NCBI RefSeq assembly: GCF_004634425.1
Contig: NZ_SBJL01000001.1
Coordinates: forward strand, 159,001 to 223,000
Length of the DNA stretch: 64,000 bases
From: Vitreimonas flagellata
GTDB lineage: Bacteria > Pseudomonadota > Alphaproteobacteria > Caulobacterales > Aquidulcibacteraceae
Reading direction: 5' to 3'
Made by a program: the position numbers and the translations under genes. Shown in pieces: positions 54,983 through 63,721 of this stretch (within the stretch, counting starts at the first letter, position 1; each line of letters starts with the position of its first letter). The notes beneath the pieces are model-generated. The model did no database searches. It was not told the DNA's origin and was given only the letters and a program-made list of their open reading frames with translations.

Positions 54983-55828
54983 ATGACCCAGACGTTCGAC
55001 CTCAACATCGATATCAATTCCGTCCAATGGATTCGCTCCCTCCGCGCGGGTGAAGAGAGCTGGAACCAAAAGATTGTCGATGACGTGGAAGCCGAATGCA
55101 AACGTCAGGGCATGGCGTTTTCGCTGCATGATGTGCAGACAATCGCAGAATTCGAGCGCGTTCTTCGATCGTTGGAGAGGGAGGCTGCCGACAAGGGCGT
55201 TCGCCCTCTCATTCACATCGACATGCACGGCGGAAAGGATGCAGGTCTCGAGATCGCGGGAGAAGGCAAATGCATCGCTTGGCCGCAAGTCGCTGATTTG
55301 TTGAGCGCGGTGAATATCGCCGCTGATCGCAATCTTTGCGTCGTATCCGCAGCGTGTGAGGGACTTCACGTCATCAGCGAAGTGTCGATCAATAAGCCAT
55401 GCCCGTTCGCGATCCTGATAGCTCCCGAGAAGTCCATCCTGATTAGCTTCCTCGAAGACAACACGCTCAAATTCTACCAAGCCTTGCTTCAGACCGACGA
55501 CATCGTCGCGGGCTATGAAGCGCACCTTTCGAGCGATCTGACCATGTTCAACGCGGAGAAGCAGTTCGCGCGAGCCTTGACTCTCTACATTCACGATCAC
55601 TGTGTCGGCCCGGGCGCCGACGCGCGCATTGACGGGCTCATCGAAGAGATCAAGAAAACAACGGCGCTGTCTCCCGCCGATGAGGCGGCAGCGCGTCTCG
55701 CCGCGAAAGCAGGCATTGAGCCTTCGCAAAAATTGATCGATGACTGGGCCCCGACGTTCCTGGGCCGTGTCCCCACCTTCAGCATCGATGACATCATGAA
55801 GGCTGTCGGAACCGGGTCGACACCATAA
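54983..55828 (+). CDS. Caspase-fold (CHAT/C14-like) putative protease
   Basis: A 281-residue protein. The pair IHIDMHGG (His82) and VVSAACEGLHVI (Cys125) on predicted strand ends is the His/Cys dyad arrangement of the caspase/CHAT clan, with LEIAGEGKCIAWPQVADLLS between them as the usual strand-loop-helix. The C-terminal half (about 165-281) is helical (KQFARALTLYIHDHC; DEAAARLAAKAGIEPSQKLI) and has no known domain. Caspase-fold proteases in bacteria are common effectors of abortive-infection systems. No sensor partner is obvious beside it; the clearly EAD1-linked caspase system begins 0.8 kb downstream on the other strand. Confidence 0.62.
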   Translation: MTQTFDLNIDINSVQWIRSLRAGEESWNQKIVDDVEAECKRQGMAFSLHDVQTIAEFERVLRSLEREAADKGVRPLIHIDMHGGKDAGLEIAGEGKCIAWPQVADLLSAVNIAADRNLCVVSAACEGLHVISEVSINKPCPFAILIAPEKSILISFLEDNTLKFYQALLQTDDIVAGYEAHLSSDLTMFNAEKQFARALTLYIHDHCVGPGADARIDGLIEEIKKTTALSPADEAAARLAAKAGIEPSQKLIDDWAPTFLGRVPTFSIDDIMKAVGTGSTP

Positions 55829-55919
55829 GCAAAGGCGCGTGGCCCGGTCGGGGTCGGGTGTGCTCGCGCCGGCGGCCCGAACGCTAGCGCGGCGGCGTCC
55901 ACAGTTCTAACCTTAAATA

Positions 55920-56623
55920 ATGTGCAACCGATACGCCTCCGACATCCGCAAGGCCGGCAAAGAGCGCGACTACTACGGCTTCGACGAATGGAGCGAGACG
56001 CGCATCGACCCCATCCTCGGCAACGCCGTGCTCGAAGTCTTTCCAAAGAGCTTCGGACCAGTTCTCAAGCTCGGCGAGAGCGGCAAGCTTGAAGTGATGA
56101 AGAAGCGTTGGGGCTTGCCGGGGCCACCGCAATTCGGCTCAGCGCCCGTCACGAACATCCGCAACGTAAAAAGCCCGCATTGGCGCGCGCTGTTACAGAC
56201 ACAGCACCGCTGCCTCGTGCCCTTCACCGCCTTCAGCGAATACGAGGATGCTTCGCCGAAAGGCAAGAAGGTCATTCGCTGGTTCGCACCACCCGCCCGT
56301 GGCATGCTCTTCTTTGCCGGCATTTGCGGTGAGTGGTGAGGCGACTACGGCACTAAGAAAGAGCCGAACGAGGGCACGCACCAGCTCGTCAGCTTCCTAA
56401 CCACCGAAGCCAACGACCTTGTTCAGCCAATTCACTCGAAGGCGATGCCCGTGATCCTGCGCAGCGAGTTCGAGTGCCTGCAATGGCTCAACGCGGTGCC
56501 CGATCAGATCGAGACGATACTGGCGAGGGTGCTTCCCACCGATGCGCTGAAGATCGTCCCTGACCATGAGGCCCTGCAGTATGTGGGCGGGTACATCAAT
56601 AGCTCGGTTCGAGTCGCCGTGCG
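55920..56623 (+). pseudogene. SRAP (HMCES/YedK-like) gene interrupted by an in-frame TGA
   Basis: MCNRYASDIRKAGK starts with the catalytic Cys2 of SRAP proteins, which bind abasic sites in single-stranded DNA, and TNIRNVKSPHWRALLQTQHR, CLVPFTAFSEYE are family blocks. The frame stops at TGA 56337-56339, but reading through it the same frame continues with the conserved LVSFLTTEANDLVQPIHSKA and MPVILRSE. One base change (for example CGA to TGA) would explain it. The 3' end fades into the neighbouring caspase gene near 56620, so the end is uncertain. The first 139 residues may still be made. Confidence 0.75.
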
Positions 56624-57694
56624 TCAAAGAGCCTTTAGCTCTTCGATCTCTTTGTTGGCCGGAAAATCCGCGGCAACGGCCTCAACGAACCCTTGTACGC
56701 TAATCCCAGGCCCGCCGCCGCCCAGTCGCAGGGCGTTCAGCGCATTGTGCCAGGCGCCGCGCGCGTTCTGACTGCTCTTGAGTTGGGAGATGTCTCCGCC
56801 GGCGCGGCTCCAGATCTCGCTATCATTCGGTCCCGCTGGATAGATCTTGCAGACAACCGCCTCAAGGGCTTGCCACCAGCGGTCTTCGCGCGGCAGTACG
56901 CGCGCGGGCTGCGCGGCGCCCTTTGTACCGCCCCGATAAAGCGCGAGCGGGAAATTCTGATCCATGTCCGCAGCTTTGAAAATGGGATGCTGGCGTGGCT
57001 CCAGCGCCGGGACGCGATCCGCGATATAGTGAAAGACCTCGAACACGCGCACCAACCCGTCGCCACGGAGAGCGGCTTCGCCGCGAAGTGCGCGCAACAG
57101 CGCGTCGGTGAACACGCTGTTGGACATGCCGTTTAATGCCCACGAAACTTCGTTCGGCCGCGACGACGCCATGACCACGCGGCCGCTTCCTTGCGCGAGT
57201 GCTTCGTAGTCGCGGGCTGCGAGGCCGGCTGGCAGCGCCGCGATCGACTTCGGCTCACCGGTGGCGCCTGCGTGGCACGCATCGAGAAAGAGCGCGACAC
57301 GTTGCGCTTTGATCGCGTTGAGGGCCGCAGTGAGCTGTTTGCCTGTAATTGAACTTCCGCGCACGTCGGCGGGATCGAAATCGACGGGCAACAGGCACCC
57401 CTCCGCGTCCGCGCCGTTGCTGAGCTGCGCGCCGTGGCCTGAAAAGAAGATTGCTACGGTCTCATCCGGCGCCGCACACGCCGCTAGCCAGGCCAGCTCG
57501 GCCTCGATCGTCGCCTTGGTTGCACCGCCGTCGAGCAGCAGGTGAACGTCATTGGCGGGATAGCCACAGAATGCCGGATCCGCGAGCAGGGCCGCGACAT
57601 CGCGCGCGTCGTTGGTTACGGATGAAGGCAACGGGGAGCCGGCGTACTTTGCGATGCCGATGCAAAGTGCCTTGGCTTTCGCGAATTCCGTCAT
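56624..57694 (-). CDS. Caspase-like (C14) protease with C-terminal EAD1 domain
   Basis: A 356-residue protein from ATG 57694, behind GGAGGAG and overlapping the previous stop (ATGA). The caspase domain starts KALCIGIAKYAGSPLPSSVT and has the catalytic His87 in FFSGHGAQ and Cys140 in FLDACHAG, with SSRPNEVSWAL as a likely substrate pocket. The C-terminal about 85 residues (273-356) contain IYPAGPNDSEIWSRAGGDIS and LRLGGGGPGISVQGFVEAV, the effector-associated domain EAD1. The same domain closes the neighbouring GAP1-like protein, so the two probably bind by EAD1-EAD1 contact. Predicted role: suicide or regulatory protease activated by the upstream GTPase complex. Last gene of the operon. Confidence 0.9.
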   Translation of the reverse strand: MTEFAKAKALCIGIAKYAGSPLPSSVTNDARDVAALLADPAFCGYPANDVHLLLDGGATKATIEAELAWLAACAAPDETVAIFFSGHGAQLSNGADAEGCLLPVDFDPADVRGSSITGKQLTAALNAIKAQRVALFLDACHAGATGEPKSIAALPAGLAARDYEALAQGSGRVVMASSRPNEVSWALNGMSNSVFTDALLRALRGEAALRGDGLVRVFEVFHYIADRVPALEPRQHPIFKAADMDQNFPLALYRGGTKGAAQPARVLPREDRWWQALEAVVCKIYPAGPNDSEIWSRAGGDISQLKSSQNARGAWHNALNALRLGGGGPGISVQGFVEAVAADFPANKEIEELKAL

Positions 57695-60192
57695 CACTCC
57701 TCCTGAAAGGCGGCTTGCTTGGCGAGCCAGGCAAGCTTCTCGTTGCGGCGATGATCGGCAGTCATTTCAGTCAGCAATTCACTGGCTGACAGGCGCGAGC
57801 CTCCGTTGCGCAGCAATTTTACGGTCGCATGCCAGCGCTGACGACCGGTATAACCGTCAGGCAAGTCGGCCTTCTTTCCACCGGCTCGACTCCAGAGTTC
57901 GGTTTCGTTAGGCCCGTGCGGATAGAGCTCGCACGCCACGTCTTCAAAGATCGCCCACACATCTTGCTGAGAACCGACGTCGAGGAATCCTTTCACCATC
58001 AGCATGCCGAGGTCCATCATTTGGAAGAAGCCTCGTAAAGCGATCGCCGCGGGCGCAAGGGAGCCGCGACCATCCGTATGCAGGAGCGCCGCAACGACGC
58101 TCGCCGCGCTGTGCCAGCGGCGGTCGCGCACGAGCGCGCCAATGCGCTCCGCGTCAGCTTGATCAACCGAAATGTGCTGGTCACGTAGTCTTCGCAGCCA
58201 TGCCGTTGCGACGTGCTCCGGTACTTCTTCAAACGCTTCAAAATAACTTAGTGCGATTGCCACCGTGCGGCCGTGGGCCGAAAAAAAAGCGTCACGCGCT
58301 TGCGGCGCGACAATCGCGCGCCGCAGCGTGGCATCCGCGTCGTCAGGAGCGCGCTTGCGGTTGGCGAAGTCAGTCAACCATCCGGTCGCCGTTGCAGCGA
58401 GAAATGCGCTGCGAGCGGGTTCAGGGAGTGTGTCCCACACGTCGCCACGATCGGGTACGTCAGTCAGATTCGCTATGGGCGTGACCGCGACTTGCTCAAG
58501 GAAGCTCGGCTCAAGCGGTGCACCACCGCGCAATTGCTGGACTATTTCCTCGCGGACCGCCGTTTGATCGCCCACACCCTGCCAGGCATCTGCGTTTCGC
58601 CTAACTGCGATTTCCCAAATTCGCCGCCACGCCACGATGCGAGGATCAAATGGCTCAAGTAGAGTCGGATCCGCCGCGGCGGCGTCGCCAGCCATCGCGA
58701 TCAGTCGCGCATCCTCCACGTCGACGGCTGTCGCTAGCAGGTCGTGCGCGGGCAAGCCTTCAAAGAGAATGGCGAACCCTGCCGTGTAGGCCTGATCTGT
58801 ATCCACAGCGAGCTGACGCTTCACCGCCGCGCTGAGTGCGAGCGAGCGCCGCGCCACTGTGGCGTGTAGCGCCCACCATTTCTTTCCCGCCGCAGCGGCC
58901 ATCACCGGCTCGGCCAACGTCTCGTCTATCGTCTGCGGGGCCGTGAGCACCAAAGCGTCTTGCATCTTCTTCTTGGTTGGGAGTAGCGCAAAAACAGGCG
59001 TGATCAGCTCTGGCGCTGCGGTCCAGCGTCGCCACCAGGCGACGCAGAATGCGCCATCTGCGCTCTTGGCAGCCTCTTCGAGTCCTTCGCGCACGGCGAG
59101 TGCCCATGCAGATTGAGCGCCGTCTGCTGTCGCATTTCGCCAGATGGCGATATCGTCAGCGGCGTCCGTTTCGAGCGCCGCCGCCCGCGTGGCCCAGGCG
59201 CGCACAGCCGCCCAGAGTGGATCGCCGCAGCCCCATGTCGCGAGATTGATGTTGCGGAGCGCGGAGATTTGCGTGGTGTTGGCGGAGTCAACGGCGCGTG
59301 CGTGGTCGGCGACCAACACCGCCTTCTGTTCCGCGCCGGGTTCGCGTTGGGGCGAAAGCGTCATGACAAAGCGCAGTTGCGCGAGCAACACGCCATACTC
59401 GCTGCTTCCGCTCTTGCCGATTTCCCAGCTCTTCTGCAGCAATCCGAACTCGCTCAACGAACGCACGATGATGCCGTATGCGTTGGCGTACGCCGCGATC
59501 TCGTCGGCCGACGATGGAGTAAGGATTGATCGCGCCACCTCGGACGCCGGCGGCGGCGGTTGCGTCGGATCAATGATCGTTCGGCCCTTCCAGCGTTGCG
59601 CCAATTGGCGAGGCGTCATCACGACCAACGGTGCGGCTGCTGCGACATCTTCGGGACCGAAGCTCAGGCGAAACGTAACCGACCGCCGGGCGGCGCTTGG
59701 AAGGTAGCGCCAGAGCGCCGTCAGCGTCCGCAGCAAGTCGGCTTCGCCGAGCCAAACGATCGGCGGTTGGCGCTTCTCGTCAAGCAACGCATCTAGCAGC
59801 TGGTGCGCATGCTTCGATACGGCGTGATGCTCTGGCGGTTGCCAGGAGCGTTCTTTCAGCGCTGCGCCGCGATCGGGCGACTGTGGAAGGTTCGCGGATA
59901 GCAGCAATAGACCGTCGGGATTGTCGATCTCAACGAACGGCGCCATGACGGCGTGCGTGAACACCATCCCCGCGCGCGGCGCGCCGGGATCCGGCCAAGT
60001 GCGCGCGAGCACGTAGGTGTCACCTTCGAAGTAGCCGCTTTCGAACGACGCCCATTCGGTTCCTGAGGGCACCGTATTTGGTAGGTCAGTTCGCCCAACA
60101 ATTCGCGGCGCGACCTTCGCCGCCCCGGACGTGACCGCAATGATCGCATGGCCCTTGTCGACGGCGCCGAATGTCGCCTCGGAGATCGGCAT
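57694..60192 (-). CDS. GAP1-like (GTPase-associated) protein with C-terminal EAD1
   Basis: An 832-residue protein. The N-terminus (ATFGAVDKGHAIIAVTSGAA and YVLARTWPDPGAPRAGMVFT) resembles the GAP1-N1 domain of GTPase-associated systems; the long helical middle is not recognised in detail. The C-terminal about 85 residues (about 740-825) contain LYPHGPNETELWSRAGGKKA and RWHATVKLLRNGGSRLSASE, an EAD1 like that of the caspase gene. It likely bridges the GTPases to the protease. ATG 60192 is 3 bases after the stop of the GTPase gene; the stop overlaps the caspase start. Confidence 0.8.
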   Translation of the reverse strand: MPISEATFGAVDKGHAIIAVTSGAAKVAPRIVGRTDLPNTVPSGTEWASFESGYFEGDTYVLARTWPDPGAPRAGMVFTHAVMAPFVEIDNPDGLLLLSANLPQSPDRGAALKERSWQPPEHHAVSKHAHQLLDALLDEKRQPPIVWLGEADLLRTLTALWRYLPSAARRSVTFRLSFGPEDVAAAAPLVVMTPRQLAQRWKGRTIIDPTQPPPPASEVARSILTPSSADEIAAYANAYGIIVRSLSEFGLLQKSWEIGKSGSSEYGVLLAQLRFVMTLSPQREPGAEQKAVLVADHARAVDSANTTQISALRNINLATWGCGDPLWAAVRAWATRAAALETDAADDIAIWRNATADGAQSAWALAVREGLEEAAKSADGAFCVAWWRRWTAAPELITPVFALLPTKKKMQDALVLTAPQTIDETLAEPVMAAAAGKKWWALHATVARRSLALSAAVKRQLAVDTDQAYTAGFAILFEGLPAHDLLATAVDVEDARLIAMAGDAAAADPTLLEPFDPRIVAWRRIWEIAVRRNADAWQGVGDQTAVREEIVQQLRGGAPLEPSFLEQVAVTPIANLTDVPDRGDVWDTLPEPARSAFLAATATGWLTDFANRKRAPDDADATLRRAIVAPQARDAFFSAHGRTVAIALSYFEAFEEVPEHVATAWLRRLRDQHISVDQADAERIGALVRDRRWHSAASVVAALLHTDGRGSLAPAAIALRGFFQMMDLGMLMVKGFLDVGSQQDVWAIFEDVACELYPHGPNETELWSRAGGKKADLPDGYTGRQRWHATVKLLRNGGSRLSASELLTEMTADHRRNEKLAWLAKQAAFQEE

Positions 60193-60195
60193 GTG

Positions 60196-61047
60196 TCAGC
60201 GCCAACCAGCGATGTGTTCAAGCGGAATACACAAATCCGGCGTGCGAGCGTTTGGGCCGAGTACAGTGTAGCCAAATGCCTCGGGCCCACGGTCGCGGAA
60301 ATCCTCGTCGACGACTTTGTCGTCCAACGCACGTTCAAGCGCCGACAGTCCAAGCGTGCTTCGCAAGTTGGCGGGCCAGACTGACTCGACGAATTGCGCT
60401 AGCATTGGCATGCGCGTTCGCAGTACGTCAGGAGGACCGCGCGCAATGAGGTCTGCCGGGAGCTCGTCCCAACAGGAGAGCACGACAGCAAGGCGAGGAA
60501 TACCGCGTCCAGCGACAACGTCGGCGCCCCGCATGAACAGCAGCATCTGCAACAGTTCGATCAGCCGAGCCTGACTGGTGTGCCGGTACGGCGGTTGGAC
60601 GGTAGGGGCCTGTTTCAGTTGAGACAGCGGACGCGACATGAAATCGCCGTCCACCTCGTGATGGTTCGCGCGCGCCAACACCAACCAGCCATCGCTCGTG
60701 CGCGCCCGGTCCCGCCATGTCGCGGGAACCTGGCGATTGACCAAAATGTCGTTGAGTTGTTCGCCGCCGTACTCCGGCCAGATCAGGTCGAGCATTTGGC
60801 CGTCGGCGGCCGTAATCGGCCACTCGCTGTCGGCTGAGACAGTCGCCGATGTGTGTTCCGCAGCCAAACCATCGTGAATGCGGCGCATCGCAGCCTCGAA
60901 GGCGGTCATGTTGCTTGGCATGGCGCGCATCTGCAGCACGCTTTTCTGCGAATTCAGTCGCTGCAGCAACTGCGCGCCATAATGCGTCTTGCCGGCATTG
61001 GATTCGCCGATGACCATAACCGTGCGGGTATTCGCGGACTCAGGCAT
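60196..61047 (-). CDS. P-loop GTPase of the defence operon (double-GTPase 2-like)
   Basis: A 283-residue protein from ATG 61047; ATG 61053 is equally possible, both overlapping the previous gene. Walker A GESNAGKTHYG (residues 14-21), a switch-like DLIWPEYGGEQL, and SCWDEL in the place of the guanine-specificity motif are seen. The absence of a normal NKxD means base specificity is uncertain. It pairs with the next GTPase gene, as in systems described with two neighbouring GTPases (DO-GTPase1/2). Confidence 0.78.
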   Translation of the reverse strand: MPESANTRTVMVIGESNAGKTHYGAQLLQRLNSQKSVLQMRAMPSNMTAFEAAMRRIHDGLAAEHTSATVSADSEWPITAADGQMLDLIWPEYGGEQLNDILVNRQVPATWRDRARTSDGWLVLARANHHEVDGDFMSRPLSQLKQAPTVQPPYRHTSQARLIELLQMLLFMRGADVVAGRGIPRLAVVLSCWDELPADLIARGPPDVLRTRMPMLAQFVESVWPANLRSTLGLSALERALDDKVVDEDFRDRGPEAFGYTVLGPNARTPDLCIPLEHIAGWR

Positions 61048-62005
61048 GGCCATACACCATGAACGGATCGTCGGTTGCGATCCGCTCCAACGCGGGTTGC
61101 GTCTTGGCGTGCGGTGCACTGATCGACCAATTCATCAATCGAACGAAGGATGCCTCCGGCGCAGTCGCGTGATGTTCTTTGACACTGACTTCGAACACGG
61201 GAATGTCGCCAAGGTGTGTCGTCACGGCCGTGAGAACTGACGTGCGCACAGCCTCCGGCACCTCAATATCGGCCTTGGTCCAAGCGAGCGCCACGGGCCG
61301 CCCGCGCCGCTCGCTGGCAATACGTTGAGCGAGGGCTTGCAACGTCATGCGAGTGTTGCCTTTCTCCGGACCGGCAAGCGCCTCGCAATCCGCAGCGAGA
61401 ATGATGACGCTGGCGTGTGTTGCGAGCCAGCGTGCTCCTTCGGCTTCTGGAGCATCGCGATTGACCGACCACGCGCGGAACCATTCGCCGGGGGCATCGG
61501 CAAACAGCACGTCCTCGATGATATGATCGCCTCTGCGCAGCGCGAGATGCAACATGCCCGGTGCTCGTCCTTCGCCGCTTGGCGTATGCGGCGGAAATCC
61601 CGGACCGCCATCATTCGCCCACCGCAGAGAGTGGGCAATGTTTTCCCAACCTGACAGCGTGTACGAGCCGGCGAAAGCATGCGACGCGACGTCGAGCGCA
61701 CCTCGGCTCAACATCAAATACCAGGATCCAAGCAACGTGGTCTTTCCAGCACCTGCCGCTCCGATCACGGCAACAACCCGAGGCGCGCCGCGGCCGCTCG
61801 TGAACGCAAGATCGACCAGCCCAAGGGCATTGCCCGACCAGGGTACGGCGGCACCGCTCGCAATGTCCGTTACCGCTGCGCCGTCCGTTTCGCCCGCCGC
61901 CGCGAGCGCGGCTTTCCAGAACGAACAGTCGGCGCGGTTTTCTTCGCCGAGGCTGCACATCACCTCGGGAGCGAAACAGTCGGGTTGAGTGCAGCGCGTT
62001 GTCAC
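61040..62005 (-). CDS. P-loop GTPase with N-terminal Cys cluster (double-GTPase 1-like)
   Basis: A 321-residue protein from GTG 62005, overlapping the previous stop. A Cys-rich start (C5, C10, C17, C27) may bind zinc. The GTPase domain has Walker A GAAGAGKTT (82-90), G3 FADAPGEWF (DAPG at 170-173) and G4 WTKAD (243-246), a normal guanine-specificity motif. Together with the next gene it forms the GTPase pair of the operon. Confidence 0.8.
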   Translation of the reverse strand: MTTRCTQPDCFAPEVMCSLGEENRADCSFWKAALAAAGETDGAAVTDIASGAAVPWSGNALGLVDLAFTSGRGAPRVVAVIGAAGAGKTTLLGSWYLMLSRGALDVASHAFAGSYTLSGWENIAHSLRWANDGGPGFPPHTPSGEGRAPGMLHLALRRGDHIIEDVLFADAPGEWFRAWSVNRDAPEAEGARWLATHASVIILAADCEALAGPEKGNTRMTLQALAQRIASERRGRPVALAWTKADIEVPEAVRTSVLTAVTTHLGDIPVFEVSVKEHHATAPEASFVRLMNWSISAPHAKTQPALERIATDDPFMVYGHA

Positions 62006-63222
62006 GCGGCGGCCGTGTTGATAGCGGCCAATGCTTGAAGTTCGCGGAAGATGATGACGCTAAGATCGCCGAGAGTCAGTGCTGCGCCTTCCGCGTAAAG
62101 ACCGGCGGCCGTGGTGGACGTATTGGCGGCTGCGCGGTTGAGGCCGTGGGTGAGAAAATCCATCGGCTCCACGAGCGCAGGCAAGGCGCTTGCCGCCGCG
62201 GCGCGATCGGCGGCGCCGGCGAGGTCGCCGAGCCACTCCGTTGACGTGCGAGCCGAAGCGCCGGCACGCGAGGCAACCACCGAACGTAAGAAAAATTCAA
62301 CGCTACGCGGCGAGAGCGTCGGTACCATACGATGCACATCGACGGCTGCGGCGATCGCCATGACCGGCAGCGACATCTGATCGTAGCCGCGATCGATCAC
62401 CGGCGAATAGGCGGCTTCCTTCCACCACAGCAGCCGGGTCCGGCGCTGCACGCCCTCCGCGTTCGGCAACCGTTGTTCTAGTGTTTCGAAAACGGCCTTA
62501 TCGACGGCGTTGCGACCCTGGAGGGCCACTCCAACCGCGTCGTCTACGGCGTCACCAATCGCGGCCGCAGCGCGGCTTGCATAGTCCCCAGCCCACGCAT
62601 CATTTGCGCTCGGCCAATGGGGGTTTGGGTTGGTGCCTGGTTTGCTTTCGGGCCCGTGTTGGCCGGCGGCGCCAAGCATGGCCAATTGAAGTTTGTTGCG
62701 GTCGACCTTGGCTTGCTTCTCGACGGGCTTCTTCAGCATCGAAGCCGGCGGCCCGCGGAAATTGTCGGCCCATGCTTCGGCGGCGGCCTGCTCATACCTG
62801 GCGTCGAGACCATCGAGCAATTCGCGCCAAAGTTCGTTTTCGCTACCGAAATCGCGGCGTGGCACGATGTTGCGCAGCAGTTGTGTGGCGCCGGCGGCGT
62901 AACCAGCGTTCTTCTCAGCCGCCCCAAAGGCCGCTTGCGCAAGCATCGCCCGAAACAATGCAACGGGCGGTGATGCGAAGATGTTCATGTAGCTATTCCA
63001 CTCGGTCTCGAGCGCGCTGGCGGCCGCCTGAAGCGCCGGCGTCGTGATCGGCGCGTTTGGATCGGCCGCAGCGAGAAGGGCGCGCAGGAACTGCGTACTA
63101 TCGGCGAGCAGCGCCGTTTCGAGCGCCGTCGTCGCCGCGCGAATTTTTTCAAGGCGCGCATCTTCGCCTTGGACCGAGAACAGCTGAAGGTTCAAGAACC
63201 GCTGAAGAATATCCACGCTCAC
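62002..63222 (-). CDS. Helical GTPase-associated protein (GASH-like), first gene of the operon
   Basis: A 406-residue, Ala-rich, almost wholly helical protein from GTG 63222 (AGGTGA upstream, part of an inverted repeat). ELWRELLDGLDARYEQAAAE and RRTRLLWWKEAAYSPVIDRG, YDQMSLPVMAIAAAVDVH are the most distinctive stretches. It has no enzymatic motif. Position and composition fit the helical partner (GASH) of double-GTPase systems; this is recalled from the family description, not tested. The stop overlaps the next start (GTGA). Confidence 0.68.
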   Translation of the reverse strand: MSVDILQRFLNLQLFSVQGEDARLEKIRAATTALETALLADSTQFLRALLAAADPNAPITTPALQAAASALETEWNSYMNIFASPPVALFRAMLAQAAFGAAEKNAGYAAGATQLLRNIVPRRDFGSENELWRELLDGLDARYEQAAAEAWADNFRGPPASMLKKPVEKQAKVDRNKLQLAMLGAAGQHGPESKPGTNPNPHWPSANDAWAGDYASRAAAAIGDAVDDAVGVALQGRNAVDKAVFETLEQRLPNAEGVQRRTRLLWWKEAAYSPVIDRGYDQMSLPVMAIAAAVDVHRMVPTLSPRSVEFFLRSVVASRAGASARTSTEWLGDLAGAADRAAAASALPALVEPMDFLTHGLNRAAANTSTTAAGLYAEGAALTLGDLSVIIFRELQALAAINTAAA

Positions 63223-63226
63223 GACT

Positions 63227-63258
63227 CACCTATGACCGTTGCGGTTATGTCATAGGTG
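63227..63258 (-). promoter_or_regulatory. Perfect inverted repeat over the ribosome site of the defence operon
   Basis: CACCTATGAC (63227-63236) and GTCATAGGTG (63249-63258) are exact inverted repeats 12 bases apart, ending 4 bases before GTG 63222. On the mRNA the arm next to the start contains the Shine-Dalgarno AGGTGA, so a hairpin would hide it; on DNA it could be an operator. Either way it can control the whole operon. Confidence 0.7.
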
Positions 63259-63412
63259 GCCGGGCGCGAGCTACCATTTCGGGTCCGCGTGCGCGGCTCG
63301 TACCGAAGCCGAAATTGTCAGGTCGGCTTGGATACCCGCTTGCGCGATTCGGCGCCCAAATGCACGCGGCCCGATCCAGGAAGAACACATAGCCGGCGCC
63401 CGGCTGGTTCCC

Positions 63413-63721
63413 TCACGCTCCGGCTAGGTTGCTGGGAGGCCGCATTCCGAACAAGCGCCAGAAACTCTTCAAGAATGGAACGAGGTCCTCGTGGGTGAGC
63501 CGCTCCGACACGACTTCGCCCAGCGATGCTTGGTCTCGCCATGCAGGCGCAGAATAGTGATCATTGTCGATCAACAGAATGTAGTCCTTGATCCCGATGA
63601 CTGTCGTCAGCACAACCCACGGCCCGTCGATCGAGTATCGTTGAAGCCACCCAACTCCAGACAGGGCCCCGTCGATGAGTCCCTCCTTAAATCGCACATA
63701 GGGGGACGACGCCACACTCAT
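63413..63721 (-). CDS. Small hypothetical protein upstream of the defence operon
   Basis: A 102-residue protein from ATG 63721 (a GTG near 63697 is an alternative, which would shorten the overlap with the upstream frame). YVRFKEGLIDGALSGVGWLQ, WVVLTTVIGIKDYILLIDND and LTHEDLVPFLKSFWRLFGMR show an alpha/beta protein of no known family. The 190 bp gap to the operon holds the inverted repeat. Confidence 0.6.
   Translation of the reverse strand: MSVASSPYVRFKEGLIDGALSGVGWLQRYSIDGPWVVLTTVIGIKDYILLIDNDHYSAPAWRDQASLGEVVSERLTHEDLVPFLKSFWRLFGMRPPSNLAGA

Noticed and set aside
57694-60192. STAND NTPase or polymorphic toxin reading of the large EAD1 protein
   Set aside because: No Walker A, NACHT or TPR pattern was found; the N-terminus fits a GAP1-type domain better.
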